DNA from: Planctomycetales bacterium ZRK34
Lineage (GTDB): Bacteria; Planctomycetota; Phycisphaerae; Phycisphaerales; Zrk34
Length of the DNA stretch: 64,000 nucleotides
Direction of reading: 5' to 3'
NCBI GenBank assembly: GCA_014873095.1
Contig: CP050848.1
Span: forward strand, 2,451,850 to 2,515,849
In this document: one piece after another, positions 7,412 to 15,920 of the stretch
Layout of the letters: each line of letters starts with the position of its first letter
Numbering within the stretch: position 1 is the first letter of the stretch
Notes under the pieces: generated by a model
Told to the model about the DNA's origin: nothing
Databases searched by the model: none
The model's input: the letters and a program-made list of their open reading frames with translations, nothing else
Made by a program: the position numbers and the translations under genes

Positions 7412-8568
7412 AAATCATCGAACTCAACACATACATCGTTCACTGCTACCGCACGAACTGGGTCTTTGTCAGCGTCGAAACCGACGAAGGCATTCGCGGG
7501 GTCGGCGAAGCGACGCTGGAGATGAAGGAAAAAGCCGTCGAGGCCGCCGTGCTGGAACTGCGCGACTACCTGATCGGTAAAGACCCGTGCGAGATCGAGC
7601 GCCACTTCCACGTGATGTATCGCGACTCATACTGGCGGACGGGGCCGGTGCTGATGTCGGCGCTCAGTGCGGTGGAGATGGCATTGTGGGACATTTCGGC
7701 GCGGGCGCTGGACGTGCCGGTGTATCGCCTGTTCGGCGGCAAGTGCAACGACGGCGTCAAGGCCTACGCCAACGCATGGTTCGCCGGCGCCAAGACGCCC
7801 GAAGCCTTTGCGGAGAAAGCGAAGATCGCCGCCGACCGTGGATTCGCCGCGCTGAAGTGGGATCCATTCGGCAGCGCCTACCTGACGATGTCGGCCAAGG
7901 CGATCGACGAGTCGATGGCCGTCGTCGGCGCGGTGCGCCAGGCGGTGGGCAACAGCATCGATCTGCTGATCGAAGGCCACGGGCGATTCAATGTGCCGAC
8001 AGCCTGCACATTGGCGCGTGAGTTGGAGCCGTTCAACCCGCTGTTTTTCGAGGAGCCGGTGCCGCCGGACAATCTCGACGCCCTGGCGGATGTGCGAAGC
8101 AAATCGCGCATTCCCATCGCAGCGGGCGAGCGGCTGTATCACCGCACGCAGTTTCGCGAGTTGTTTGAAAAACGGGCTGCGGATGTGGTGCAGCCGGACA
8201 TCTCGCACGCGGGGGGGCTCAGCGAGTGCCGAAAGATCGCGGCGATGGCCGAGGCGTATCACATTCCGTTCGCTCCGCACAACCCCAGCGGGCCGATCGC
8301 CAACGCGGCGACGCTTCAACTGGCCGCCTGCACGCCGAACTTCTTTCTGCTGGAAACGATGTACTCAGACATTCCCTGGCGGAAGGATCTGACGACGGAA
8401 AGCCTCGTGTTCAAGGATGGCCTGTTCGAGATACCCGACGGGCCGGGGCTGGGCGTGGAACTGAACGTCGAAGCGTTTGCGGATCATCCGTACGAGGCTC
8501 GCCCGCTGCGTCACTACCGCGGCGATCTGACGGACATCCGCCCCGTCGGAGCCGAGCCTTATTTTTGA
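7408..8568 (+). CDS. Enolase-superfamily sugar-acid dehydratase (DgoD-like)
   Basis: Mandelate racemase/muconate lactonizing family enzyme of 386 residues, cytoplasmic. It probably dehydrates an aldonate to a 2-keto-3-deoxy acid. Visible active-site elements: K150 in LKWDPF, E189/H191 in IEGHGRF, EEP at 215-216 and E241 in AAGERLY (metal ligands), the Asp-His pair D264/H267 in QPDISHAGG, and H301 in PHNPSGP. The pattern is closest to D-galactonate dehydratase DgoD among enzymes I know, but E189 replaces the Asp seen there, so the substrate may differ. The start overlaps the MFS stop (ATGA), indicating translational coupling. With the SDR and the lactonase it completes a dehydrogenase-lactonase-dehydratase set. 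Confidence 0.92.
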   Translation: MKIIELNTYIVHCYRTNWVFVSVETDEGIRGVGEATLEMKEKAVEAAVLELRDYLIGKDPCEIERHFHVMYRDSYWRTGPVLMSALSAVEMALWDISARALDVPVYRLFGGKCNDGVKAYANAWFAGAKTPEAFAEKAKIAADRGFAALKWDPFGSAYLTMSAKAIDESMAVVGAVRQAVGNSIDLLIEGHGRFNVPTACTLARELEPFNPLFFEEPVPPDNLDALADVRSKSRIPIAAGERLYHRTQFRELFEKRAADVVQPDISHAGGLSECRKIAAMAEAYHIPFAPHNPSGPIANAATLQLAACTPNFFLLETMYSDIPWRKDLTTESLVFKDGLFEIPDGPGLGVELNVEAFADHPYEARPLRHYRGDLTDIRPVGAEPYF

Positions 8569-8589
8569 TTCATGATCGAGAGGATCACG

Positions 8590-9357
8590 ATGTTTGAAGG
8601 TAAAAACGTGTTGGTCACCGGGTCGGCTCACAACGTGGGCTTCGGCATGGCCAAAGTATTCGCCGATTACGGCGCGACGGTGTTCGTACACGGGCCGACT
8701 GCGGAAGAGACGACCGCCGCGGCCGAAGCGCTGTCGGCCAAAGGCGGGCGATACATCCCCGTCGCGGCGGATGTGCGACATGAAGATGAAGTGGCCCGCG
8801 CGTTCGAGTTCATTGCACAGCAGGTCGGCGGGCTCGACGTGCTGATCAACAACGCGTGTCATCTCGGGCTCGGCCATCGCTTTCTCGACATGCCGATGGA
8901 CTTTTTCGACGACGTGCTGGCGGTGAACCTGCGCGGCTACGCGCTGTGCGCTCAGTTGGCAGCCCGTCAGATGATCACACGCGGCGGCGGGGCGATCGTG
9001 AATATCGGTTCCAACACGGCCGGTCGCGCCCTCGGCGATCGCGCGGCGTACATCGCTTCCAAGGGGGGCGTGGAAAGTCTGACGCGCGCGATCGCGGTCG
9101 AACTCGGCGAGCATCGGATTCGTGTCAACTGCGTGATCCCGGGGTACATCCACACCGAGCGGTGGAACACGCTGACGGAGGAAGTCAAACAGCGGCGGTG
9201 GACGAATGTGCCGCTGGGTCGCGAGTCGACGCCGCAGGACATCGGCGAAGCGGCGGCTTTTCTGGCATCGGACAAAGCCGGCAACATCACCGGCGAATGC
9301 CTGCGGGTGTCAGGCGGCATCGACATCCAACTGGTGCCGCCGGATTGTGCGGTCTGA
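8590..9357 (+). CDS. SDR-family oxidoreductase, probable sugar dehydrogenase
   Basis: Short-chain dehydrogenase of 255 residues, cytoplasmic, NAD(P)-dependent. TGSAHNVGFG gives the TGxxxGxG nucleotide loop, LINNA is the NNA motif, and YIASKGG gives the catalytic Tyr-x3-Lys. ATG 8590 is chosen over ATG 8572 because GAGAGGA (8578-8584) lies 5 nt upstream. The gene sits between the dehydratase and the LamG-glycosidase. Inferred role: oxidation of an imported sugar to its lactone, which the SMP-30 protein would open. A role later in the route cannot be excluded. Confidence 0.9.
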   Translation: MFEGKNVLVTGSAHNVGFGMAKVFADYGATVFVHGPTAEETTAAAEALSAKGGRYIPVAADVRHEDEVARAFEFIAQQVGGLDVLINNACHLGLGHRFLDMPMDFFDDVLAVNLRGYALCAQLAARQMITRGGGAIVNIGSNTAGRALGDRAAYIASKGGVESLTRAIAVELGEHRIRVNCVIPGYIHTERWNTLTEEVKQRRWTNVPLGRESTPQDIGEAAAFLASDKAGNITGECLRVSGGIDIQLVPPDCAV

Positions 9358-9405
9358 CCGGCCCGACTTTCACACGAAATATATTTTCTCTTTGGGTAAA
9401 ACGTC

Positions 9406-12135
9406 ATGAAATCCTTACTCACGACCATCGCGGCATTGACCCTCACCACCTCGGCGGCATTCGGCGAAACAGCAGGCTACTGGAGCTTCGATTCCGGCCA
9501 GCCCGGCGAGACCGCGAAGGTCATTGCATCGGAGATCGACCCGGCGCTGGAAGGCAAAGCCGGCGTCAACGAAACGGGCGCGCCGCCAGTGTTCAGCGAT
9601 GCCGTGCCGATGGCGACGGTGTGGGACGGATCGACCTACACGCCAGCGAACCAAAAAAATGAAGGCTCGCTCCAATTCACCAACGACAGCGCGAAGGATG
9701 GCGTGGCTCCGATCGGCGGCGATGTCATCGTCCCCGGCGACCATGCGAAGCTGCACAGCCCCAGCCTGACGATCGAAGCGTTCGTGAAGGTCAATCGGCC
9801 CACGTCACGCTTCGTGCTGATCGCCAGCAAGCGCCGGGATCAGACCGGCGCGACCTGGTCGCTGGCGATCGATCCCGAAGGGCGCCTGCGTGCGCGGTTC
9901 GACACGCAAACCAATGACGACCCGGACCGCAAGGGATTCAACCAGGGGTTCGGCTCGTCGACGGATGTGGCCGACGGAGTGTGGCATCACGTGGCGCTGA
10001 CGTTCGATCACGAGACGCGCCAGGTCGCGCTTTATGTCGACTACCGTAAGAGCGGCGGCGGTACGACCGCCGGGCCGCTTGTTTACGACAACAGCGATCT
10101 GGTGATCGGCCGCGGACTTGACGGCTGGCTGGATGAGGTGCGGATCACCGACCAGGCGTTGCACCCGGAGCAGCTGCTTCGACGCACGCAATTCTTCTCC
10201 GGGATGCAGAACAAACCCAGGCAACCGGTCTTCCTCGATCAGACATTCACCCGTGTCCAATCAGCCCTGAGCCCGGAACTCCAGCGCATCGGCACGCTGA
10301 TCCCCAAGTCGGTCGACGAGATTGAGACGTCGATGTGGTCACTGGGTTGCGAAACACTGGATCGCAGTCTGGCCGACTGGGATGCCTACAAGGGCTATCT
10401 CGAGCCCCTGGGCATTCGCCGCATCCGGCTGCAGGGTGGTTGGAACCGCACGGAGAAAAAGAAAGGCGAATACGACTTCGCATGGTTGGACCACATCGTC
10501 GATGATGCGATCGATCGCGGGCTCGAAGTCTGCCTGGAGACGTCGTACAACAATCGGCTGTACGAACCCGGCGGTGCGACCGGTCCCGGCGGTAAGCTCC
10601 CGTCCGGCGAAGAGACCCTCGCCGCGTGGGACCGGTGGGTCGAGGCGATGGTTCAGCGTTACTCGGCCAAGGGGGTCAAAGAATGGATGATGTACAACGA
10701 GCCGAACCTCAACAAGGCCAACACCTATGACGACATCGTCGCCAACAACATCCGCACCGCCCAGATCATCAAGCGGGTCGATCCCGAGGCGAAGGTCGGC
10801 GCCTTCGTGCTGGCCGGCCTGAACGTGAACATGCTCGAGAAGCTGCTGACCAAGATCAGCGACCAGGGCAAGCTCGACCTTTTTGAATGGGCGATCTACC
10901 ACGGTTACAGCGGCAACCCCGATCGGTTGAACCCGAGCATGGATGCCCTGCACGAGATGCTCGACCGCGTCGCCCCGAACATCCGCCCGTGGCAGGGCGA
11001 GGCGGGGTGCGCTTCGGAAGCGGTGCAATACGCGCTGTCGGGGATCGACTGGACCGAGTATTCCCACGCCAAGTGGAACGCCCGGCGAATGCTCTGCGAC
11101 ATCGGCCATGATGTCGAATCGTCGGTGTTTACCATCTCCGACCTCTCGTACCACAAGGACTTCATCTCGCGGTACGGCCTGCTGAAGACCAACCCCGACA
11201 ACTCGATCATCAAGGTCAAGTCCGCTTACTACACCGTGCAGAACGTGGTGTCGGTCTTCAATGACGCGCTGGCCCGCGTGCCGGACTACAAGATGACGAT
11301 CACCGGGACCGACAAGCAATTGACGTGGTTCGCCTTCCGCGACCGGGAGACGGGGCTCGACGTGGTCACGCTGTGGGACGGCACGGAACTTCCCTCCAAC
11401 GACTCGAACATCACGCCGGTCGACGTGGAGATCGAAGGCGGCCGGTTCGAATCACCCGTATGGATCGACACGATCACCGGCAACATCTACGAAATTCCCG
11501 CCGAGCAGATCCAGCGCGAAGGCGACGTGGTTCGGTTCAAAGATGTGCCGGTGTACGACGGCCCCGGTGTGATCACCGACAAGTCGCTGCTGAAGTTTGA
11601 ACCGGCGCGGGCCTCGAAGAAAAAGAAGAAGGCGAAGAAGGCTCCAAAACCGGAGACCAAACAGGCGGCGCCGGACGTCGCGTCGAAGCTGAAGGCCTTC
11701 CGACTGCCGGGCACGCAGCAGCCCGCCCCGGCGGTGGTGATACTCGGCGGGGCCGAGCAGCTTGCCGGCGAGACGGCGAAGTGGCTCAATGAGCAGGACG
11801 TTCACGCGTTCGTTCTGACCGTCGACAAGGGGGCTGAACCCAAAGCGATCGCTTCGGAGGTTCGCGCTTCGCTGACCTACCTGCGGGGTCAGACCGGGCC
11901 ATGGCAGATCAAGGCGGATGCGATCGGCGTGATGGCGCTGGACGCCAAAGCGGCCGCCGCGGCGATCACCGTCACAAAGGATGCCGACTTCACGGCGCTG
12001 ATTCAGACGTCCGACGAACAGACTTTCGAAAACCTGCCTGAAGCCAAACCGGAGGCGCTGTTCACCGGCAGCAAAGACACCTGGCAAAAATCTCTGGCCA
12101 AGTGGCTCGAAAAACACAAGGGTAAGGTATTCTGA
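9406..12135 (+). CDS. Secreted LamG + clan GH-A glycosidase with degenerate esterase-like tail
   Basis: Large exported protein of 909 residues. Residues 1-20 form a signal peptide. About 23-265 is a LamG-type lectin fold (AGYWSFDSG, DGVWHHVALTFDHETRQVAL, LDGWLDEVRITDQAL). About 300-700 is a TIM-barrel glycosidase of GH39/GH5-like type, with acid/base E432 in YNEPNLNKA and likely nucleophile E532 in WQGEAGC, 100 residues apart. A lysine-rich linker (SKKKKKAKK, ~738) leads to a ~160-residue tail reading PAVVILGGAEQLAGETAKWL. That resembles the start of acetyl-xylan-esterase-type alpha/beta hydrolases, but the GxSxG nucleophile elbow is absent (IGVMALDAKAAAA). The barrel is paralogous to the protein at 63076. 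Substrate is likely a xylan- or fucan-type glycan, unproven. Confidence 0.88.
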   Translation: MKSLLTTIAALTLTTSAAFGETAGYWSFDSGQPGETAKVIASEIDPALEGKAGVNETGAPPVFSDAVPMATVWDGSTYTPANQKNEGSLQFTNDSAKDGVAPIGGDVIVPGDHAKLHSPSLTIEAFVKVNRPTSRFVLIASKRRDQTGATWSLAIDPEGRLRARFDTQTNDDPDRKGFNQGFGSSTDVADGVWHHVALTFDHETRQVALYVDYRKSGGGTTAGPLVYDNSDLVIGRGLDGWLDEVRITDQALHPEQLLRRTQFFSGMQNKPRQPVFLDQTFTRVQSALSPELQRIGTLIPKSVDEIETSMWSLGCETLDRSLADWDAYKGYLEPLGIRRIRLQGGWNRTEKKKGEYDFAWLDHIVDDAIDRGLEVCLETSYNNRLYEPGGATGPGGKLPSGEETLAAWDRWVEAMVQRYSAKGVKEWMMYNEPNLNKANTYDDIVANNIRTAQIIKRVDPEAKVGAFVLAGLNVNMLEKLLTKISDQGKLDLFEWAIYHGYSGNPDRLNPSMDALHEMLDRVAPNIRPWQGEAGCASEAVQYALSGIDWTEYSHAKWNARRMLCDIGHDVESSVFTISDLSYHKDFISRYGLLKTNPDNSIIKVKSAYYTVQNVVSVFNDALARVPDYKMTITGTDKQLTWFAFRDRETGLDVVTLWDGTELPSNDSNITPVDVEIEGGRFESPVWIDTITGNIYEIPAEQIQREGDVVRFKDVPVYDGPGVITDKSLLKFEPARASKKKKKAKKAPKPETKQAAPDVASKLKAFRLPGTQQPAPAVVILGGAEQLAGETAKWLNEQDVHAFVLTVDKGAEPKAIASEVRASLTYLRGQTGPWQIKADAIGVMALDAKAAAAAITVTKDADFTALIQTSDEQTFENLPEAKPEALFTGSKDTWQKSLAKWLEKHKGKVF

Positions 12136-12192
12136 GCAATCATCGGGACACGATGTTCGTCGTGAACCCGTTCGTGAAAGGATTGGTGTGTT

Positions 12193-13062
12193 TTGATCGA
12201 AGCCGAACCCGTCTGGCCGATACGCGCGGAACTGGGTGAAGGGCCCATCTGGTGGGACGGGTCGCTGTACTGGATCGACATCAATGCGCCGGCGCTGCAC
12301 ATCTACACGCCGGCGACGCAGCAGCGGCGGAGCTTCGAGTTGGCTGAGAAGATCGGCACGGTCGTGCCGCGCGCCGACGGCAAGTTGATACTCGCGCAGG
12401 AGACCGGGCTGCACGTGTTTGACCCGGCGGCCGGGGCGGTGGTTGAAACATTACCCTGGCCGGCGGACTGCCCGATCGTCGAGCGGTTCAACGATGGCAA
12501 GTGCGATCCTCAGGGGCGATTCTGGGTTGGCACGATGGGGCGTGACAAGCCGATCGCAAGCCTGTATCGGGTCGAACCCGGCTGCCGCGTGACGGAGATG
12601 CTCACGGGCGTACGCATCTCCAACGGCCTTTGCTGGGACGAGCCGCGCGGCCGGTTCTACTTCATTGATTCACCGACGAAGACGCTGGACGTGTTCGACT
12701 GGGACCCGGCCACGGGCATGATCAGCAACCGGCGCGCGCTGTGGCGGTTGCCGGAGGGTGAAACCGGCGTGCCGGACGGCATGACCATCGACACCGAGGG
12801 GCGGTTGTGGGTCGCGATCTTCGACGGGTTCGGCGTGCACTGTATCGACCCGGACAGCGGGCAATCGCTGCAGAAAATCGCGGTCGGAGCGGCGAAGACG
12901 ACGGCCTGCTGGTTCGGCGGCGAGGGTCTCGACGAGCTTTACATCACCACGGCGTCGATCCGCGAGGATGAAGCCTCGCTGAAGCGCCATCCGCACGCCG
13001 GAAGCCTGTTCATGTGCAGGCCTGGCGCGCGGGGGCTGGCGACGACGCCTTGTGCGATTTGA
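12193..13062 (+). CDS. SMP-30/gluconolactonase family lactonase
   Basis: Six-bladed propeller metal-dependent lactonase of 289 residues. Metal ligands seen: Glu in AELGEGPIW, Asn in RISNGLCWD and Asp in VPDGMTIDTEG. RFNDGKCDPQGRFWVGTM is also typical. Translation appears to begin at TTG 12193, with AAAGGA (12177-12182) 10 nt upstream; no ATG or GTG in frame fits. It closes the sugar operon and would hydrolyse an aldonolactone made by the SDR to the aldonate used by the dehydratase. The last residues (GARGLATTPCAI) are short compared with relatives, but no frameshift is evident. Confidence 0.92.
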   Translation: MIEAEPVWPIRAELGEGPIWWDGSLYWIDINAPALHIYTPATQQRRSFELAEKIGTVVPRADGKLILAQETGLHVFDPAAGAVVETLPWPADCPIVERFNDGKCDPQGRFWVGTMGRDKPIASLYRVEPGCRVTEMLTGVRISNGLCWDEPRGRFYFIDSPTKTLDVFDWDPATGMISNRRALWRLPEGETGVPDGMTIDTEGRLWVAIFDGFGVHCIDPDSGQSLQKIAVGAAKTTACWFGGEGLDELYITTASIREDEASLKRHPHAGSLFMCRPGARGLATTPCAI

Positions 13063-13074
13063 AAAAATTTTTCA
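13060..13074. promoter_or_regulatory. A/T palindrome upstream of module A sigma gene
   Basis: TGAAAAAATTTTTCA is a perfect 15-base inverted repeat overlapping the lactonase stop, 63-77 nt before the module A sigma start. Related A/T repeats lie 56-69 nt before the sigma genes of module B (26515-26529, imperfect) and D (45630-45641). It is a candidate binding site or UP-like element shared by these modules. Confidence 0.35.
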
Positions 13075-13136
13075 GCTTGCATGTAAAACGAACGGCGGCT
13101 CGGGCTATTGGCTAGTGGAAGGATTGCGCCTGGCCT

Positions 13137-13676
13137 ATGGCTGTTAACGAAGAACTCGTGGTGCGTGAACTGTGGCGGCAGCGGATTCGACTGCTGGCGT
13201 ACATCGAGGTGATCGTACGCGATCGGGATCTGGCCGAGGACGTGTTTCAGGAAATCGGCGTGGCGGCGCTGACCAAGCGCGACCAGATCAACGACCGCGA
13301 GCACCTGGTCCGCTGGCTGGGGCAGGCAGCGCGTTATCACGGGTTGACGGCCGCTCGCAATCGATCGCGACACCATCGTCTTTTCGACAGCCGCGTGCTG
13401 GACCACATCGAAGCCATGTGGCAGCGCGACGAGCCGGCGGCGGCGGATGTCTCCGGCGCGGCGCTGGAAACCTGCCTGGGCCAACTCACCGGATACAACC
13501 GCAAGCTGATCGAGCTGCGTTACCGCCAGGGACTGACCGGCAGCGCGCTGGCCGAGGCGGCCGGTCGCAGTAAGAACACGGTATATGTGGCGCTGGCGCG
13601 TGTGCACAAAGCCCTGGCCGAGTGCGTCACACGCGAACTCCGCCGGGCCGACGGATCGGAGGGCGCGTCACGATGA
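13137..13676 (+). CDS. ECF-type RNA polymerase sigma factor, module A
   Basis: Sigma factor of 179 residues. Region 2 reads RLLAYIEVIVRDRDLAEDVFQEIGVAAL, with the DxxxEDVFQE core that recognises the -10 element. Region 4 reads LTGYNRKLIELRYRQGLTGSALAEAAGRSKNTVYVAL, the -35 helix-turn-helix. It is of the planctomycete/verrucomicrobial short ECF type and is closely related to the module D and E sigmas, which share ELWRQRI, YIEVIVRD and HL-x-WL. GGAAGGA lies ~13 nt upstream. Its stop overlaps the FecR-like start (ATGA), so the sigma and its probable inner-membrane partner are made together. It likely drives the downstream secreted-protein genes. Confidence 0.93.
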   Translation: MAVNEELVVRELWRQRIRLLAYIEVIVRDRDLAEDVFQEIGVAALTKRDQINDREHLVRWLGQAARYHGLTAARNRSRHHRLFDSRVLDHIEAMWQRDEPAAADVSGAALETCLGQLTGYNRKLIELRYRQGLTGSALAEAAGRSKNTVYVALARVHKALAECVTRELRRADGSEGASR

Positions 13677-15091
13677 ATATCGACCGCGCCAAACCCCTCG
13701 ACGGAACCGACTACGAAGCGGCGCTGCGGCTGTTGGACGATGAGCTGGATGCGACGCGCTTCGACGAACTCGACCGCCAGGCGTCAGAAGACCCGGCGAA
13801 GGCGGAACTGCTTTTCACGCTGGCGGCCCAGCGGTGGGCGATCTCGGAACTGCTGGCCCGATCGACCCGCCTCGATGAACTGACCCAAGTCGAAACCCAG
13901 GCGATCAGACACTACGACGGCAAGCGAGTTGTCGGGCGCGGTCTTCGCTGGGCGGCAGTGGTCGCCATCGCCGCATCACTGCTGGCTGTGTTGATGGTTG
14001 CGACGCGCGACCGCAATCCCGCCACCCCATTGCAGCAGTCGTCAGCGACGGCCGGGTCGATCGTCGCGCTGCACGGCACGGGCTCAACGCAAACTGGGCA
14101 AACGTTGATCGAAGGCATGGATGTGCCGACAGGCATGCTGCGCATCGACGCGGGCTTTGTGGATCTGATCACCAGTCGCGGTGTTCATCTGTCGCTGCGC
14201 GGTCCGGGTGTGTACGAGTTGACCGACGGTATGCGCGCCACGGTTCAAACCGGCGCCCTGGCGGCATCGGTGCCTGAGTATGCGACGGGGTTCACCGTGG
14301 CGGCGGGCAACATCCGCGTGGTCGACCTGGGCACCGAATTCAGTGTCGAGCGCGGCCCCGACGGGCGCGTTCGCGTGGATGTTTTCACCGGTCGTGTTCA
14401 GGCGACGGAGTTTGATCCCGCGGGCCGGGTGATGAATACACACCTGATTGCCGCGGCACATGCCCGCATTTTCAGCGGCGATGCTGAAACGGCATCGACC
14501 GAAGCGCCGGCGCGGAACCGCCCGCCGATCAAACCGCAGCCGCTGGTCGCCGGCGACCCGGGTCTCAGCGACGGCTCGCGCCCGACCGACACGATCGTGT
14601 TCAATCCCGCGGCGTTTTCGTCGTACAGCGACCAGGACGCGATGCATGATCAGCCCTCGCAGCTGCAAATGACCGATGGCGGGCAGACCGTCACGCTGAT
14701 CGGCAATGCATGGAAGGCGCTGCCGCTCGAATACGACGTGACAGTAGACACGGTGCTTGAATTTGAATGTCGCATCACGCGGGCCGGCGAGTTGATCGGC
14801 ATCGGGCTGGATGATGACAACAACCATGCCACCGGCAAGCTGTTCGCCCTGGCCGGTCGCGAGACGGAACTGCCGTATTTCGATTACAGCCCCTGGTCGG
14901 CGTCGACGGACGGCTGGTGTCATGTCCGATTGCGTCTCGACGCTGAAGCGCCGCGGCATGTCCGACAGCTTGTCTTGTTTGCCGATGACGACCGCTCCGG
15001 CGAGGCCGAGGCGTCGTTCCGCAACATCAGAATTTATCGCGACCACGCTCCTGGCGCTGGTCGTTATTCAATCCTCGAACCCACCGAATAG
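13673..15091 (+). CDS. FecR-like transmembrane regulator with lyase-type carbohydrate-binding domain, module A
   Basis: Single-pass protein of 472 residues. A cytoplasmic helical N-terminus (~1-80, LDDELDATRFDELDRQASED) looks like an anti-sigma domain. A membrane helix lies at ~92-111 (LRWAAVVAIAASLLAVLMVA). The FecR domain (~140-270) carries the hallmark RVVDLGTEFSVERGPDGRVR. The C-terminal ~150 residues contain TLIGNAWKALPLEYDVTVDT then LIGIGLDDDN. This resembles the beta-sandwich appended to many marine agarases and alginate lyases, and the module E protein has the same domain. Predicted topology is N-in/C-out. Inferred role: senses glycan outside and releases or holds the sigma factor inside. 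Confidence 0.88.
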   Translation: MNIDRAKPLDGTDYEAALRLLDDELDATRFDELDRQASEDPAKAELLFTLAAQRWAISELLARSTRLDELTQVETQAIRHYDGKRVVGRGLRWAAVVAIAASLLAVLMVATRDRNPATPLQQSSATAGSIVALHGTGSTQTGQTLIEGMDVPTGMLRIDAGFVDLITSRGVHLSLRGPGVYELTDGMRATVQTGALAASVPEYATGFTVAAGNIRVVDLGTEFSVERGPDGRVRVDVFTGRVQATEFDPAGRVMNTHLIAAAHARIFSGDAETASTEAPARNRPPIKPQPLVAGDPGLSDGSRPTDTIVFNPAAFSSYSDQDAMHDQPSQLQMTDGGQTVTLIGNAWKALPLEYDVTVDTVLEFECRITRAGELIGIGLDDDNNHATGKLFALAGRETELPYFDYSPWSASTDGWCHVRLRLDAEAPRHVRQLVLFADDDRSGEAEASFRNIRIYRDHAPGAGRYSILEPTE

Positions 15092-15107
15092 AAAAAGGAT
15101 GAAGATC

Positions 15108-15860
15108 ATGAACCGCAAGCAAACTCAACCCGTCGCGGTGTTCGCCGCCTTGCTGATCGGCTGCGTCGTGTCGCACGCCGCCTACGCCGGGGCGGTCACC
15201 TCCGCCACGCTGCCCGACGACGGCGGCGAAAACACCATCACCGATTTCGTGGCCGACTCGACGGACTATACCGTCACGAATTATGCCACGGCGACGAACA
15301 CCTCCGCCGCTGAGCGCCGGTATTTTCGATCTTCGACAGACCCCGGCTCGCACAACGCGGCGCTGGGCGACAACGATGTCACCACAGGCGTACTGAACAC
15401 TGCCGGCACGGTCTTTTCGCTTAATCACAGCGCGATCCTCGCCGCGGATGTCTTCTTCGTCACGGACGTCAATGCCTCATCCGGCTCGGCGGACACCTTC
15501 AGCTTCCAGGCGGTCGATGCCGGCGGCAACGTGCTGGCCTCCTCCGCGACGGTTTCGCTGACGATGAGCGCCGGCGGCGTCAACACCCTGCTCGTCTTCA
15601 GCGCCACGCTCGTCAATTCTGACAACACACCCGCCGGCGGCATCACCGGTCTGAACCTGAACGCCAGCACCTTCACGCTTGCTGATTTCTCGCTGAACGC
15701 CTCGGACCTGGCCGCGGTGGCCGGCGTCAAGCTCACCAACACCGGCGGCGTGGGCGACCCGGGGCTCGTCGGGCTGGCTCAGGTGGTGTCGATTCCAACG
15801 CCCGCCGCCTTGCCGGCCGGACTGATGATGCTGGGTTTGCTGGTCATGCGTCGCAAATAG
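15108..15860 (+). CDS. Secreted protein with PTPAALPAG sorting tail, module A
   Basis: Exported protein of 250 residues. ATG 15108 is preferred over 15099 because the AAAAGGA site (15093-15099) is then 8 nt away. A signal peptide (VFAALLIGCVVSHAAYAG) precedes a Ser/Thr/Asn-rich beta body with no recognised domain. It ends in IPTPAALPAGLMMLGLLVMR plus RK, i.e. a proline motif, a hydrophobic helix and a basic end. This is the PEP-CTERM/VPxPA arrangement used for exosortase-type sorting in other Gram-negative bacteria; the motif variant here lacks the Glu. Probably a surface or matrix protein displayed when the module is on. Confidence 0.85.
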   Translation: MNRKQTQPVAVFAALLIGCVVSHAAYAGAVTSATLPDDGGENTITDFVADSTDYTVTNYATATNTSAAERRYFRSSTDPGSHNAALGDNDVTTGVLNTAGTVFSLNHSAILAADVFFVTDVNASSGSADTFSFQAVDAGGNVLASSATVSLTMSAGGVNTLLVFSATLVNSDNTPAGGITGLNLNASTFTLADFSLNASDLAAVAGVKLTNTGGVGDPGLVGLAQVVSIPTPAALPAGLMMLGLLVMRRK

Positions 15861-15903
15861 CCGCGATGCAACGCATCGCGGTCCGCGAATCGTTGATTCG
15901 CGG
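15861..15903 (+). other. Tandem hairpins between sorting-tag and pilin-like genes, module A
   Basis: Directly after the stop codon come two perfect 9-bp stems with 3-nt loops: CCGCGATGC-AAC-GCATCGCGG (15861-15881) and CCGCGAATC-GTT-GATTCGCGG (15883-15903). No U-tract follows, so they are probably mRNA-stability or processing elements rather than terminators. Hairpins occupy the same intergenic position in the other four modules. Confidence 0.7.
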
Positions 15904-15920
15904 CTATCGAAAGCATGCTT

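Noticed and set aside
15861..15903. Intrinsic terminator after the module A tagged gene
   Set aside because: Strong stems but no U-tract, and the next gene continues in the same direction with the same layout in other modules.
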